64,000 bases of DNA from Ruminococcus sp. YE282 (GCA_900101355.1 FMUV01000010.1:1-64000), one strand, 5' to 3'. Shown: positions 41,503 to 50,444, numbered from the stretch's first letter. The notes: a model not told the origin generated them from the sequence alone. Translations and numbers: made by a program.

Positions 41503-44494
41503 TTTTCTTCACCGCCAATACATGTGTATAAACTGCTTCAGGCAGCAGCTCCCACAGCAAATCACGCTTTCCGAGAGCCACTACATACGGCACTGCTTTC
41601 TTCGGCTTGATGATTTTATCCATCAAAGCTCTGCACGCAACAGCAACCGCCTGACGGTAACTTTGCGCGTGAGATTTATTCAAATATGCCTCCATCATTT
41701 CCGCAAACTCCTTCGAGTCGTTTGACCGGAGGAGTTTTTTTCGTTCTGTAGCATTGTTTTCGTCGTCAATATCACAAATTAAGTCGCCAAGCACGCGGTA
41801 ACCGCCAAAGCGGAAATCTGTCAGTAAGTTATAATAATCTTCAAATTCAGGGAGAAACTCACTCAGAAAATCAAGCCGTGAATCCCTATCCATCAAATGC
41901 CAAGACTGATTTGTCAATTCACTACGGATTGACGATATTCTCTCAGGTGACAACTTTGAAAATTCGGCATAGAGCGCGTCGCTGTCAATCACATCTTCCT
42001 GTCCGCGTGAATACAAAATACGGTCAATATCATTTTGACTTGCTTTATTCTTAATCGGCGCGCGGCAGGCGCGTATTCTGGATAAAACCGCCTCATATTG
42101 CTGCAGCAAAAATCCGACGGAAGATAAAATATTTGAGTCCAAGCTATCCTTCCAATCAGACTTAGCCGCAAAGGTAAACAGCTCGCTGTTCTTTGCCAGT
42201 TTCGGATTTAGACGTTTAGTGTTTTCCTTTAGCTGCTTGGCTAAATACGGCAACCGCTCCACATTCGAGGTCACCTTATCCCAATCGGTTGATACAAAGA
42301 ATTGCTTGATTTTCCTCTGCGGCGAATCCTCATACCAAGCATGATTACGGTCAAGCTCCAACAGAGATTTGTATTTGAGAAACAGATTGTGCGCCCTGCG
42401 TTCCTTTACGAGATATTCAGACAAATCAGGCTTCACGCCGCTTTTGACGGAATCAATCTCCAAACCTGTCAGGATAGATAACACTTCCGTCTGCTCACGG
42501 CAACGCTGACGTTCCTCGGCGTTGGAGTTTTCATCATAAGCGATAATGCTCCTGTCAAACGCAGCATTACAAATTTGTCCGACACGCGAGGAAAAGGTAT
42601 CTCGCACCGTCACAAACCGGTCATGCCAGTCGTTGGCGTTTCGCGTGACCGGTTCTTCCGACGGAATATACAGCAGAGGAAGATTGCTGCGGTCATTCAA
42701 ATCGTCATATTCGTAATTCCGCTTCACACATTCGTTAAGCAAATCGTCGGCAATCGTTTTTATCATATCGCCGTCAAAATCCGCACCGCCCAAACGCTGT
42801 GCCGCAAGGCTCTCGGGGTCTACCATTACAACGTCTGTCAACTGAGAAAGATAGTATTTTCTCATATTACTTGACTTGCCATAAAGTCTGAGCTGAATCT
42901 CCTCGTTTCGCGCTATATGCGGATTGCGCAAAAGTGTACAAGCCGCGTCGGCATCATATGATGCGCCCGGCGAGTAAAAGCTGTTTTTGTTGAACCTTTC
43001 TGTCATTGCTCTTGACCAAAACACGCTTTGTCGATGATTCCTTTTGCCACTGGAATCAATCATAAATATCAACAAATCCAGCAAATCATCAGAGAGAAAA
43101 CGGTTGTCGCCTTTTACCAACAGCCTGCCTAAACTGTACTGCCGAATCAGCTTGTCAGCGTTGTCATTCAGCTCCTTGACACACGCTTTTTCATTGACAA
43201 ACAAAGGATTCTTTTTAGTACACTTGCCAAGAGCGTTGTTTTTATTTATAAAATACTGCCTGCGAAAATCTTCATTCAAACAGAAATCATAATAACGCTG
43301 CTCTGTTGCCTTTGTAATCCATTCTCTTTTATCCTTGGCAGGGCTGTTCTCCCAGCCGTCAGGCAAATCATGCGGACGAAATTCTTCCGCAGTCATAGAT
43401 AAGGTATTGAGAAATTGATAGTTCAGCTCCGTGTGGTCGTCGGGTTTCACCTTGCTGACATTGGTGATATACAACGCATGATTATATTTTTTGAAAAAAC
43501 TTAAATAATCATTCCAATCCATTCCGTTTTCGGTCAGCCAACCGTAACCCTTAAACATACTTTGCGTGAGTATCATTTCCACTTGATCAACAGGATGGCG
43601 AACGCCCCAAATATCAGTTATATATTGACAGCCTGCACTTTTCAGGAAATCCTTGAAATTAACCTCGTGAACCATACCCTTGACATACGGCATACGGATT
43701 TGGAAGGAATGGTGAATGTGTTTGCCGCAATAAATACTGTCAACTGTTTTCGCAAGATCCTTGGAAATCAACCCTTCGCCGTCATGGCGAAGAACCGTAA
43801 TATCCCGTAATTCCTCCTTGCGGTTATACTTTTTGACCGCTTCACTGACAGCGGTTCCATCTACCGAAACAACTTTTGATTGAGCGCGGTAGGTTTCATT
43901 TTTTACTACAATTACCCGATGAGAATCCGCAAGATTGATTCCGCCAATTCGAACTCCGCCGGAGAGCATCAAACCGTTATAGGCATAGAGCTTTGAAAGC
44001 TGACAGTCACCGACCACCATGTCCATCATGATTCGTCTGCGCACTTCATCGTGAACATCTGCGCGGATAAACGACAGCTTTGCCTGACGGCTCATACTGC
44101 CTGAACGCTCAAAGGCAAGGTAACGCTGAGCGCCGTTCCCGAAGTCAAGTGTTACACCCTCAGGGCGAAACATCGCTTCGGCTTTCTTCTGCCGTTCCAT
44201 CATTTTCGGAGAGTTGCCCCTGTCAAAAATACCGTTGAAGTCAACATAGAAAATCACGTCCTGCAAATTGGAAAGCACCGTCTCGCTTTGTGGCGGTTCA
44301 ATATTGCTGCCGTGGAGAACACACATTGTCTGATAAAACAGTGCGTTGTCATCCTGCTCATCAGCCGCTTCACGCATGATGCACTTGCGCGTGCCTGTTT
44401 TGCTGAGATGAAATGTATATTGATTGTTTTCCTCTTTCGCGTAACTAATAAGTGAACGCGCAGAGAGCATGTGGATTTTATATCGCGTATTCAA
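41492..44494 (-). CDS. Two-barrel (YonO/QDE-1-like) RNA polymerase homologue
   Basis: A 1000-aa protein. The key motif is LGGADFDGDMIKTI (about residues 575-588): the DxDGD catalytic signature shared by RNA polymerase beta-prime (NADFDGD), phage YonO and eukaryotic RNA-dependent RNA polymerases (DLDGD). About 45 residues earlier is TLLRNPHIARNEE, comparable to the RNP motif that precedes the catalytic loop in the RdRP family. KLYAYNGLMLSGGVRIGG (about 190) and the region 640-690 may form the second barrel. The family assignment rests on these motifs and their order; overall similarity cannot be tested here. It is divergent from the DUF927 ATPase gene. Template and product are unknown. Confidence 0.7.
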   Translation of the reverse strand: MNTRYKIHMLSARSLISYAKEENNQYTFHLSKTGTRKCIMREAADEQDDNALFYQTMCVLHGSNIEPPQSETVLSNLQDVIFYVDFNGIFDRGNSPKMMERQKKAEAMFRPEGVTLDFGNGAQRYLAFERSGSMSRQAKLSFIRADVHDEVRRRIMMDMVVGDCQLSKLYAYNGLMLSGGVRIGGINLADSHRVIVVKNETYRAQSKVVSVDGTAVSEAVKKYNRKEELRDITVLRHDGEGLISKDLAKTVDSIYCGKHIHHSFQIRMPYVKGMVHEVNFKDFLKSAGCQYITDIWGVRHPVDQVEMILTQSMFKGYGWLTENGMDWNDYLSFFKKYNHALYITNVSKVKPDDHTELNYQFLNTLSMTAEEFRPHDLPDGWENSPAKDKREWITKATEQRYYDFCLNEDFRRQYFINKNNALGKCTKKNPLFVNEKACVKELNDNADKLIRQYSLGRLLVKGDNRFLSDDLLDLLIFMIDSSGKRNHRQSVFWSRAMTERFNKNSFYSPGASYDADAACTLLRNPHIARNEEIQLRLYGKSSNMRKYYLSQLTDVVMVDPESLAAQRLGGADFDGDMIKTIADDLLNECVKRNYEYDDLNDRSNLPLLYIPSEEPVTRNANDWHDRFVTVRDTFSSRVGQICNAAFDRSIIAYDENSNAEERQRCREQTEVLSILTGLEIDSVKSGVKPDLSEYLVKERRAHNLFLKYKSLLELDRNHAWYEDSPQRKIKQFFVSTDWDKVTSNVERLPYLAKQLKENTKRLNPKLAKNSELFTFAAKSDWKDSLDSNILSSVGFLLQQYEAVLSRIRACRAPIKNKASQNDIDRILYSRGQEDVIDSDALYAEFSKLSPERISSIRSELTNQSWHLMDRDSRLDFLSEFLPEFEDYYNLLTDFRFGGYRVLGDLICDIDDENNATERKKLLRSNDSKEFAEMMEAYLNKSHAQSYRQAVAVACRALMDKIIKPKKAVPYVVALGKRDLLWELLPEAVYTHVLAVKKNAE

Positions 44495-44565
44495 ATTACA
44501 TCACCTACCATCAATATTATCATAAATCCTTTTGAAAATCAACCTATTTGCATATATGAATACTA

Positions 44566-44595
44566 CTCCCACTTTTCACGAGGTGGGAGTTTTGT
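44566..44595 (+). terminator. Terminator/attenuator hairpin before the DUF927 gene
   Basis: Stem CTCCCAC / GTGGGAG with a 10-base loop followed by TTTTG, 40 bases before the ATPase start and downstream of the divergent promoter region. It may attenuate transcription of the replication/mobilization genes. Confidence 0.6.
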
Positions 44596-44630
44596 ATTTG
44601 CAAAAATATTTCCGAAAGGAGGAATTACCC

Positions 44631-46067
44631 ATGAGTAATTCAAAAGACAACCTTTTACAGTATCCGCTTCCGTACAAGGTGGTGGACGGTTGCCTTTACA
44701 AAGAGGTAACCAATAAAAGCGGAATCACGTCTAAAAAACTCTGTAACTTTCTGCCGTACATTGTCAGCGAGGTCAGTGTTGACGACGGCGCAGAAGTAAA
44801 GACAGTGCTTCGTTTGGGTGGCGTTCATTCGAGCGGCAGAGTGCTGCCGGAGATTGATGTGACAGGTGCGGAGCTCGGAACCTTCAACTGGCTGATAGAA
44901 CGCTGGGGAGCGGATTGCGTTCTGGAACCGGAGAGAAGCGTTAAGGAATACGTCCGACATGCCATTCAGCAAACGGCGGAGAACGCGGAGAAAATTCAAA
45001 CCTATCATGTTACCGGCTGGAAAATGATAGACAATCATTGGGAATATCTGTTGCCGAACGACGGCAAGCACGATGTCAGTCTGAGAGGAAAACTCAGCCG
45101 TTATGAGAGGGCTGATAATTGGAAAATCTCGGATTTGGCAAATGTATTTTTTATGGTAAACACTATGCCGTTTGCGCCTGCCGAAATCACGCTGCCGTTG
45201 TTGTCGTACACATTTTTATCACCGCTGAATGAGTTTCTTCATCAGGCAAATTTTGAGCCGAAATTTGTCCTCTGTCTGCTCGGCAGAACAGGCACGCGTA
45301 AGAGTACGCTGGCGGCGTTGTTCCTGTCGTTCTTCGGAAGATTCAACAGTTCGGACTTACCGCTTTCGTTCCGTGACACGGCGAACAGTATTATGTACAA
45401 CTCTTTTTCTTTGAAAGATGTACTCACCTGCATCGATGACTTTCACCCAAGCGGTAGAAAAGAGGCAGCAAAGCTAACTGAGACCGCGCAGCTGATCATG
45501 CGCGGCTACGGTGACCGCATTGGCAGAGGAAGATTGAAATCGGACTCCACTCCGATGGAGTCGCAACCGCCTCAGGGCAACGCTATCATCACAGCCGAGC
45601 AGGCTCCTGACATTGGCGAAAGCGATACAGCAAGGTATTTTTGTATGGAGCTGTACGACGGTATGATCGATTTGCGTAATCTTTCAAGCTTTCAGCGTGA
45701 AGCGGAGAACGGTACACTCCGCAGTTGTATGCTGGCATACACGGAATGGATAAAGACGCGGTTTTTGAAAGACAAAGATACAGAGCGGTCATTTGTCAAT
45801 CAGTTGAAGAAAAGCTTTCATAATTACCGTCAGGAGTTTATCAATTCAGGAATCCGCTGTCACGGAAGAGTACCCGAAATCTACGCGTGGCTGATGATAG
45901 GAATGGAATACTTTTTATCTTTTCTGTTTGAGCATGATGCCATTTCCGAAGAAGAATATCAGGCAACTTTTATTCAGTGCAGAGATTGTCTTTATGAGCT
46001 CGCGAAAAAGCAGAGCAGTAGTATTGAGCAGGACAAACCGACGCACAGATTCATTCAAAAGTTATAA
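44631..46067 (+). CDS. DUF927-type superfamily ATPase/helicase (interrupted)
   Basis: A 478-aa product from the ATG at 44631 (AAAGGAGGA upstream). The middle holds an ATPase core: Walker A LGRTGTRKSTLAALF and Walker B DVLTCIDDFHPSGRK, then sensor-like NAIITAEQAPD. The pattern is that of DUF927 proteins, found with primases and replication modules of mobile elements. A TAA at 46,065-46,067 ends the frame after THRFIQKL, but the same frame continues for 109 codons of family-like sequence, so the full gene is probably about 587 codons with a nonsense mutation. Confidence 0.82.
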   Translation: MSNSKDNLLQYPLPYKVVDGCLYKEVTNKSGITSKKLCNFLPYIVSEVSVDDGAEVKTVLRLGGVHSSGRVLPEIDVTGAELGTFNWLIERWGADCVLEPERSVKEYVRHAIQQTAENAEKIQTYHVTGWKMIDNHWEYLLPNDGKHDVSLRGKLSRYERADNWKISDLANVFFMVNTMPFAPAEITLPLLSYTFLSPLNEFLHQANFEPKFVLCLLGRTGTRKSTLAALFLSFFGRFNSSDLPLSFRDTANSIMYNSFSLKDVLTCIDDFHPSGRKEAAKLTETAQLIMRGYGDRIGRGRLKSDSTPMESQPPQGNAIITAEQAPDIGESDTARYFCMELYDGMIDLRNLSSFQREAENGTLRSCMLAYTEWIKTRFLKDKDTERSFVNQLKKSFHNYRQEFINSGIRCHGRVPEIYAWLMIGMEYFLSFLFEHDAISEEEYQATFIQCRDCLYELAKKQSSSIEQDKPTHRFIQKL

Positions 46068-46394
46068 TCCTTGATTGAAAGCGGACAGGTCGTTTTGCTT
46101 GATAGAGACAATCCGTTTGACTTCAAGCCCGTAAACTATATCGGCTATCAAGATAATGAAAACTATTATCTAAATGCCGACATCGCGCACAAACAGGTGA
46201 AGCGGTTATGCAATGAGCAGGACGAAGCGTTTTCGATTTCCAAAAACGGATTGATAAAAGCACTCGCTGAGGAAGGCATGACGATTTGCGACAAGGGCAA
46301 GAACACAAAGTCTATCCGCTTAGGTGATAAAACGCTCCGCTTTGTCTGTTTGATAAAGGACAAGGCTGACGCTGTTGCTGCGTTAGCGCAATAA
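46068..46394 (+). pseudogene. C-terminal remainder of the DUF927 ATPase after an in-frame TAA
   Basis: Same reading frame as the ATPase, separated only by one TAA. It reads SGQVVLLDRDNPFDFKPVNYIGYQD, YYLNADIAHKQVKRLCNEQ and SISKNGLIKALAEEGM: a winged-helix-like tail known from DUF927 proteins. It has no start codon with a ribosome site, so without read-through it is not made. Confidence 0.7.
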
Positions 46395-46715
46395 AGGGGT
46401 GACGCGGGTGACAAAGTTTCAAAACCGCCGTCAGCACTGGATTTTTCCTTTTTCTGTCGGGGTGACAAATGTGCAGCATGTTGCATATTTGTCGCTCCGA
46501 TTTATTTCAGAAAAGCTGATGAACAGTGCGATAAGGTTTCGTGTTGCTCCTGTTGCCCCAAAATTCAGCATACCCACTCTACAAAACAGAGAATTAAATC
46601 CTGTTTTATTGCCAGTTTCGCCTTTGTATTACGACCGCCCTCATTCGGGCGGCCGCAAAGGCGGTTGCGAGCTAGGCCCGCGCCCCTATTTTGAAAAACC
46701 AAGGAGGTATTAATT
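46395..46715. other. Non-coding region with hairpin, candidate oriT
   Basis: This 320-bp stretch has an open frame, but its translation (rich in R, P and unrelated runs) does not look like protein. It contains a perfect hairpin CCGCCC-N6-GGGCGG (46635-46652) and the GC-rich GCGAGCTAGGCCCGCGCCCC (46668-46687) just before mobC, the usual location of a transfer origin in mobilizable elements. The nick site is not determined. Confidence 0.45.
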
Positions 46716-47033
46716 TTGAAAAAACAACCGAAAACCGAAATTATTTCAACGAGAGTTACGCCCGAACAGAGAGAAATTATCGAAGAAAAGGCGTACTCTT
46801 TCTACCGAACGCCGAGTATGTATCTGCGAGACTGCGCGCTTGATAAGAAGATTATCGTTGTCAATGGCGTAGATGATGCCGCAAATGAGCTGAGAAAAAT
46901 CGGAAACAACCTCAACCAACTGACGAGAGCAGTCAACTCAGGTTATCTTTATGAGGTCAATCTTACCGCAACAAGAGAGGAGCTGAAACGGATATGGCAG
47001 TCGTTAAATTTGTTAACTCAGGAAGTCCGATGA
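46716..47033 (+). CDS. mobC: MobC-type relaxosome protein
   Basis: A 105-aa protein from a TTG at 46716 with AGGAGG ten bases upstream. The N-terminus EIISTRVTPEQREIIEEKAYSFYRTPSMYLRDCAL is a ribbon-helix-helix, followed by the MobC motif NELRKIGNNLNQLTRAVNSG. MobC proteins bind oriT and assist the relaxase. The gene overlaps the relaxase gene by 40 bp in another frame. Confidence 0.9.
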   Translation: MKKQPKTEIISTRVTPEQREIIEEKAYSFYRTPSMYLRDCALDKKIIVVNGVDDAANELRKIGNNLNQLTRAVNSGYLYEVNLTATREELKRIWQSLNLLTQEVR

Positions 47034-47980
47034 ACAATATTTTTGATTATGTCACGCGCCTTGAAGCGACAGAGAGCAAATTGATCAGCGGAGTCAACTG
47101 CGCACCCGAGAGCGCGCTCGAAGAATTCCGGTTTGTCAAGAAGCGGTTTCACAAGGAGGACGGCAGAAGTTACTACCACATCGTGCAGTCCTTCTCACCT
47201 GACGATGACCTCACGCCGGAGAGCGCGCACGAAATCGGATTGAAGTTTGCCGAGTACTTTCCCGGATTTCAAGTGCTTGTTGCTACGCACACAAATACCC
47301 ATGCCATACACAATCATATTATTATGAACAGCGTGAACTGCGAGAACGGCAAAAAGTTCCACCAGAGCCGCAACGAAATGCTGCAGGCAAAAGAGTATTC
47401 CAATCAGCTCTGCCGCGTGTATGGCTTGAGTGTTACCGAGACCAAAACCAAGAATCCGCGCAATGCAAGATGGAAACGTGACCTGATAGAAACCGCGTCC
47501 TACTCCATTGACTGGTCGGCGACAAAGGAAGAATTCATAGAGTATATGCGCGAGCACGGCTACAAGGTGCAGTGGGAGGACAGGTATAAATATATCACGT
47601 TCACCACGCCCGAAGGTCACAAGGCGCGCGACAACAAGCTCTTCGACGAGCGGTTCCTCAAGGATAACCTCGAGGTGTACTTCGCTCTCGGTGGTTGCGA
47701 CAGCGCGATCCTCGACCCGTACTTCGACTACGTCACGCCGTATCACGACGACAGCTACACGATGACTTACAGCGACGGCTTGATCAATCTCCTCGGAGAT
47801 ATACTTTCGTCCGTGCCTGCGGACTACTATTATCAACCGCATTACGTCAACGAAATAAATACGATGGAGAAGTTGAGGTTGGAGAAAATTCTTGGACGAA
47901 AGATTTCCAACGAAGCATTCCGCACCTACTGCACGCGTGAGGACTACGAACGAGAGCAGGGAATCGCGCAAACTTATTAA
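46994..47980 (+). CDS. MobA/VirD2-like relaxase
   Basis: A 328-aa relaxase. MAVVKFVNSGSPMNNIFDYV holds the likely nicking tyrosine (Tyr19), motif II is near YYHIVQSFSPDDDLTPESAHEIG, and the metal-binding histidine motif is VATHTNTHAIHNHIIMNSVN. It lacks the long C-terminal part of many MOB-P enzymes but looks complete. It initiates transfer with MobC; transport depends on another element's secretion system. The gene overlaps mobC. Confidence 0.9.
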   Translation: MAVVKFVNSGSPMNNIFDYVTRLEATESKLISGVNCAPESALEEFRFVKKRFHKEDGRSYYHIVQSFSPDDDLTPESAHEIGLKFAEYFPGFQVLVATHTNTHAIHNHIIMNSVNCENGKKFHQSRNEMLQAKEYSNQLCRVYGLSVTETKTKNPRNARWKRDLIETASYSIDWSATKEEFIEYMREHGYKVQWEDRYKYITFTTPEGHKARDNKLFDERFLKDNLEVYFALGGCDSAILDPYFDYVTPYHDDSYTMTYSDGLINLLGDILSSVPADYYYQPHYVNEINTMEKLRLEKILGRKISNEAFRTYCTREDYEREQGIAQTY

Positions 47981-48099
47981 TATTTCTCCCGATTTCATCT
48001 GGACTTTGCCCAAAAGGTGTGGTAGTGTTTGTGTCAACAAAACGGCGCGGCGATACCATACGCGCGTATTAACAAAAAAATATGAAAGGAAACATGATT

Positions 48100-48267
48100 A
48101 TGCAAACCGAAAAGAAAACCAAAATCAGCTCCGTGCATTTCAAATATGTCGGCACGAACGAGCAGTACAACGCTTTCATCAAAAGCGTTATAAAAGACTA
48201 TATCACTGATGACAGCTTGCTTCCCGATGCGGAAGAAGAAATAATCGTTGCCAAAAAGTCTGCTTAA
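48100..48267 (+). CDS. Small TnpW-like protein
   Basis: A 55-aa protein; the ATG at 48100 (or 48094) has AAAGGA upstream. It begins MQTEKKTKISSVHFKYVGTNEQYNAF and ends AEEEIIVAKKSA. Position directly before the serine recombinase, size and the beta-strand-like start resemble TnpW of Tn4451-type elements; the sequence match is only suggestive. Its role in those elements is not settled. Confidence 0.6.
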   Translation: MQTEKKTKISSVHFKYVGTNEQYNAFIKSVIKDYITDDSLLPDAEEEIIVAKKSA

Positions 48268-48304
48268 CGGCAGGCTTATTTTATATCCAACAGGAGGAAA
48301 CAAA

Positions 48305-49489
48305 ATGAAAGTATGGCTATACTATCGGCTCTCACGCGATGAGGACGCGGAGCTAAACTCGCTCACGAATCAGAAAAATATCTTCGTGGAGTATGCAAAA
48401 GCCAACGGTCACGAGATCGTCGGCGAATCGTTTGACGACAACGTCAGCGGTATGCACTTCAACCGTGAGGGCATCAACAAGATCTATGAACAGGTCGAGC
48501 AGAACAATATTGAGGCGATCATCGTCAAGGATATGTCACGGCTCGGCAGACACAAAACGCAGACAGCTCTGTTCATTGACTATCTAAGAGAGCACGACGT
48601 CCGCGTCCTGTCGGTCACCGAAAACCTCGACACGAGCAATGAGGATGACGATTTGATCATCGGCTTCAAGGGCTTGTTCAATGATATGTACGCGCGCGAC
48701 ATCAGTAAAAAGGTCAGAGCAGGTATGGTACAAAAGCAGAAGAAAGGCTTTGTGATGATACCGCCGCTCGGCTATTTCAAAGATAAAAACACCAATCAAG
48801 TGGTTGTGGTGGAAGAACACGCGCAGATCGTCAGAAGAATATTTGATATGTATCTTGAGGGCTATGGCTTTTCCGCCATAGCCCGTATCTTTAATGAGGA
48901 AGGAATCAAGTCGCCTGCCTACTATCAAAAGCAGCTTCTCGGCAAGAGTCTCGGGTACAACAAGCCGAAAATCGGCTTAAAATATCTGTGGGATAACACA
49001 GGAGTAAAGCGGATCCTGCAAAACGAATTCTATATCGGAACGCTGACCTGCCACAAGACCTACAACAATAAAATCACCCACATCCGCAAGGACGTTCCGA
49101 AAGAAGAACAGTATGTTCATGAAAACTTTGTAACGCCGATTATCTCAAAGGAAAAGTTTGAGGTAGTCCAAAAGATGATTGAGCAGAAGAAAAAAGGCAA
49201 CGTCAGAGCGAGTGCTGGTCAGCCCTGCCACCGCTATTCCGGACTGCTTGAATGCGGCGACTGCGGATCGACCTTCGTAGCAATCAAGCGGAAATGGCGC
49301 GATAAGCCGTTGAGAATCGAATACGCCTGCAACGGCTACCACCGCTACGGCAAGGAAAATTGCTCCGCGCATCGAATCAACGAGAGCGAAATTGACGATC
49401 TTGTCTACAATGAAATTCTGAATATCCGTGAACAGGCAATGGAAAATTACAAGAATATTGATAACGACGTGCGCCGATGGCTGAAATAG
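48305..49489 (+). CDS. Large serine recombinase (integrase), interrupted by TAG
   Basis: A 394-aa product from the ATG at 48305 with AGGAGGAAA upstream. The catalytic domain is clear: VWLYYRLSRDEDAEL with the nucleophilic serine (residue 9), IVKDMSRLGRHKTQT, and MYARDISKKVRAGM. The recombinase domain (PPLGYFKDKNTNQVVV) and zinc ribbon (CGDCGSTF, YACNGYHRYGKENC) follow. A TAG at 49,487 stops it at the start of the coiled coil; the frame continues intact to 49,963. This is the enzyme that should act on the att sites at 13.43 and 50.50 kb. Coiled-coil loss in this family typically disturbs directionality or activity. Confidence 0.92.
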   Translation: MKVWLYYRLSRDEDAELNSLTNQKNIFVEYAKANGHEIVGESFDDNVSGMHFNREGINKIYEQVEQNNIEAIIVKDMSRLGRHKTQTALFIDYLREHDVRVLSVTENLDTSNEDDDLIIGFKGLFNDMYARDISKKVRAGMVQKQKKGFVMIPPLGYFKDKNTNQVVVVEEHAQIVRRIFDMYLEGYGFSAIARIFNEEGIKSPAYYQKQLLGKSLGYNKPKIGLKYLWDNTGVKRILQNEFYIGTLTCHKTYNNKITHIRKDVPKEEQYVHENFVTPIISKEKFEVVQKMIEQKKKGNVRASAGQPCHRYSGLLECGDCGSTFVAIKRKWRDKPLRIEYACNGYHRYGKENCSAHRINESEIDDLVYNEILNIREQAMENYKNIDNDVRRWLK

Positions 49490-49963
49490 AAAAGCACTGT
49501 CACCGGCAAAATCAAGCAGCTCAACGCCGACCTTGAACAGCGCAAATCCGACCAAAAGGAGATCCTGCTCGAACGTATCCGTGACAAGGAGCACGCCGAG
49601 ATATATGATGAAATGCTCGCTGCCTGTGAAAACGACATCAAGAAAATCTCCGGCGAGCTGTATGATATTCAAAACTACAGTGAAACCATCAAAAAACGCA
49701 AGGCAGAGATGAAGCAGACAGTCGATTTGATTGAGGAAATCGTAAAGGAAGGTCAAATCAGCAACGCCAATCTCCGGCAGTTGGTTGACAAAATCATTAT
49801 CTTCGAGGACGGAGAAGGGCTGAGGATCCAGATCAACCTGAACGCCGCCTTCACAGAGCATATGACGATATTCGGCGACGACGGAAATGAATTAGCCGAT
49901 CTTCAAGTGATCAATAATAAATATCCTCTTGCTATGAAACGAAGGATAAAGTTCAAGGAATAA
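49490..49963 (+). pseudogene. Coiled-coil C-terminus of the serine recombinase after an in-frame TAG
   Basis: The same frame continues for 157 codons: KIKQLNADLEQRKSDQKEI, DEMLAACENDIKKISGELYDI and LRQLVDKIIIFEDGEGLRIQI, the coiled-coil motif and terminal beta segment of large serine recombinases. One base change would restore the full 552-residue enzyme. No ribosome site lies before it. Confidence 0.85.
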
Positions 49964-49995
49964 TCAAACTGCATAATCAGTGCGCTAAAATGAAT

Positions 49996-50108
49996 TGGCA
50001 GACGCGTAAGGTTATCAACTAAAGATTTAGTAATAGCGACCAAATCTAACACTCTGAATTTGTTGAAAACAGCCAACACATTCACGAGCATACCTTACGC
50101 GTCTGCCA
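49996..50108. repeat. 17-bp inverted repeat with tRNA-Leu D-arm similarity
   Basis: TGGCAGACGCGTAAGGT (49996-50012) and its perfect complement (50092-50108) are separated by 79 bases. The first 11 bases match the D-arm part of the tRNA-Leu copies here (TTGGCAGACGCG). No complete tRNA fold is possible. It lies between the recombinase and the tRNA-Leu cargo gene. Confidence 0.7.
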
Positions 50109-50132
50109 ACATTTTTTGTATCCTAAAACAGC

Positions 50133-50160
50133 AAAAAGCCCGATAAAATCGGGCTTTTTT
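50133..50160 (+). terminator. Rho-independent terminator after the recombinase region
   Basis: Stem AAGCCCGAT / ATCGGGCTT with a three- to four-base loop and a seven-T run. The T-run leads directly into TGGTGCGGATAA, a 12-bp copy of the tRNA-Leu 3' end also found at 50,358. Confidence 0.85.
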
Positions 50161-50254
50161 TGGTGCGGATAAAACATACCTTTATTATTCCGAAACCGCC
50201 TACCTCGCTTGCTGCGGCGTGTGTATCGCCATAATGCAGCGTAACTCTCTCGCG

Positions 50255-50279
50255 GAAAACAGTCCACCGGACTGTTTTC
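50255..50279. terminator. Hairpin, probable terminator
   Basis: Perfect 11-bp stem GAAAACAGTCC / GGACTGTTTTC with a three-base loop, flanked by T and A stretches. It lies in the otherwise featureless interval between the recombinase terminator and the tRNA-Leu terminator. Confidence 0.6.
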
Positions 50280-50322
50280 TTTTCGCTCGCCTTCAAGTCC
50301 TATTATCCGCTTGATTGTAAAT

Positions 50323-50356
50323 ATAAATCGGACACCCAAAAGGGTATCCGATTTAT
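50323..50356 (-). terminator. Terminator of the element tRNA-Leu
   Basis: Stem ATAAATCGGA-C-ACCC / GGGT-A-TCCGATTTAT with one mismatch, starting two bases beyond the CCA end of the intact tRNA-Leu on the minus strand. Confidence 0.75.
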
Positions 50357-50357
50357 A

Positions 50358-50444
50358 TGGTGCGGATAACAGGACTTGAACCTGCATGAAATTGCTTTCA
50401 CATGGACCTGAACCATGCGCGTCTGCCAATTCCGCCATATCCGC
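50358..50444 (-). tRNA. tRNA-Leu (anticodon CAG), intact, carried by the element
   Basis: An 87-nt tRNA with encoded CCA, acceptor GCGGATA/TATCCGC, anticodon stem CATGG/CCATG around TTCAGGT (anticodon CAG), a long class II variable arm and a normal T arm. It differs from the split host gene by two compensated pairs in the acceptor stem and one D-loop base, and is otherwise identical in the shared parts. It lies 57 bp inside the right end of the element, on the same strand as the split gene and downstream of its promoter, so it can replace the destroyed tRNA. Confidence 0.96.

Noticed and set aside
46399..46713. A 104-codon open frame between the DUF927 gene and mobC
   Set aside because: Composition does not look like protein, there is no ribosome site, and the stretch contains a hairpin and oriT-like sequence.
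44631..49963. Stop-codon reassignment as the explanation for in-frame TAA/TAG codons
   Set aside because: Most genes in the window end at TAA, TAG or TGA at the expected family length, so a general recoding is unlikely; a suppressor tRNA remains only a check to make.
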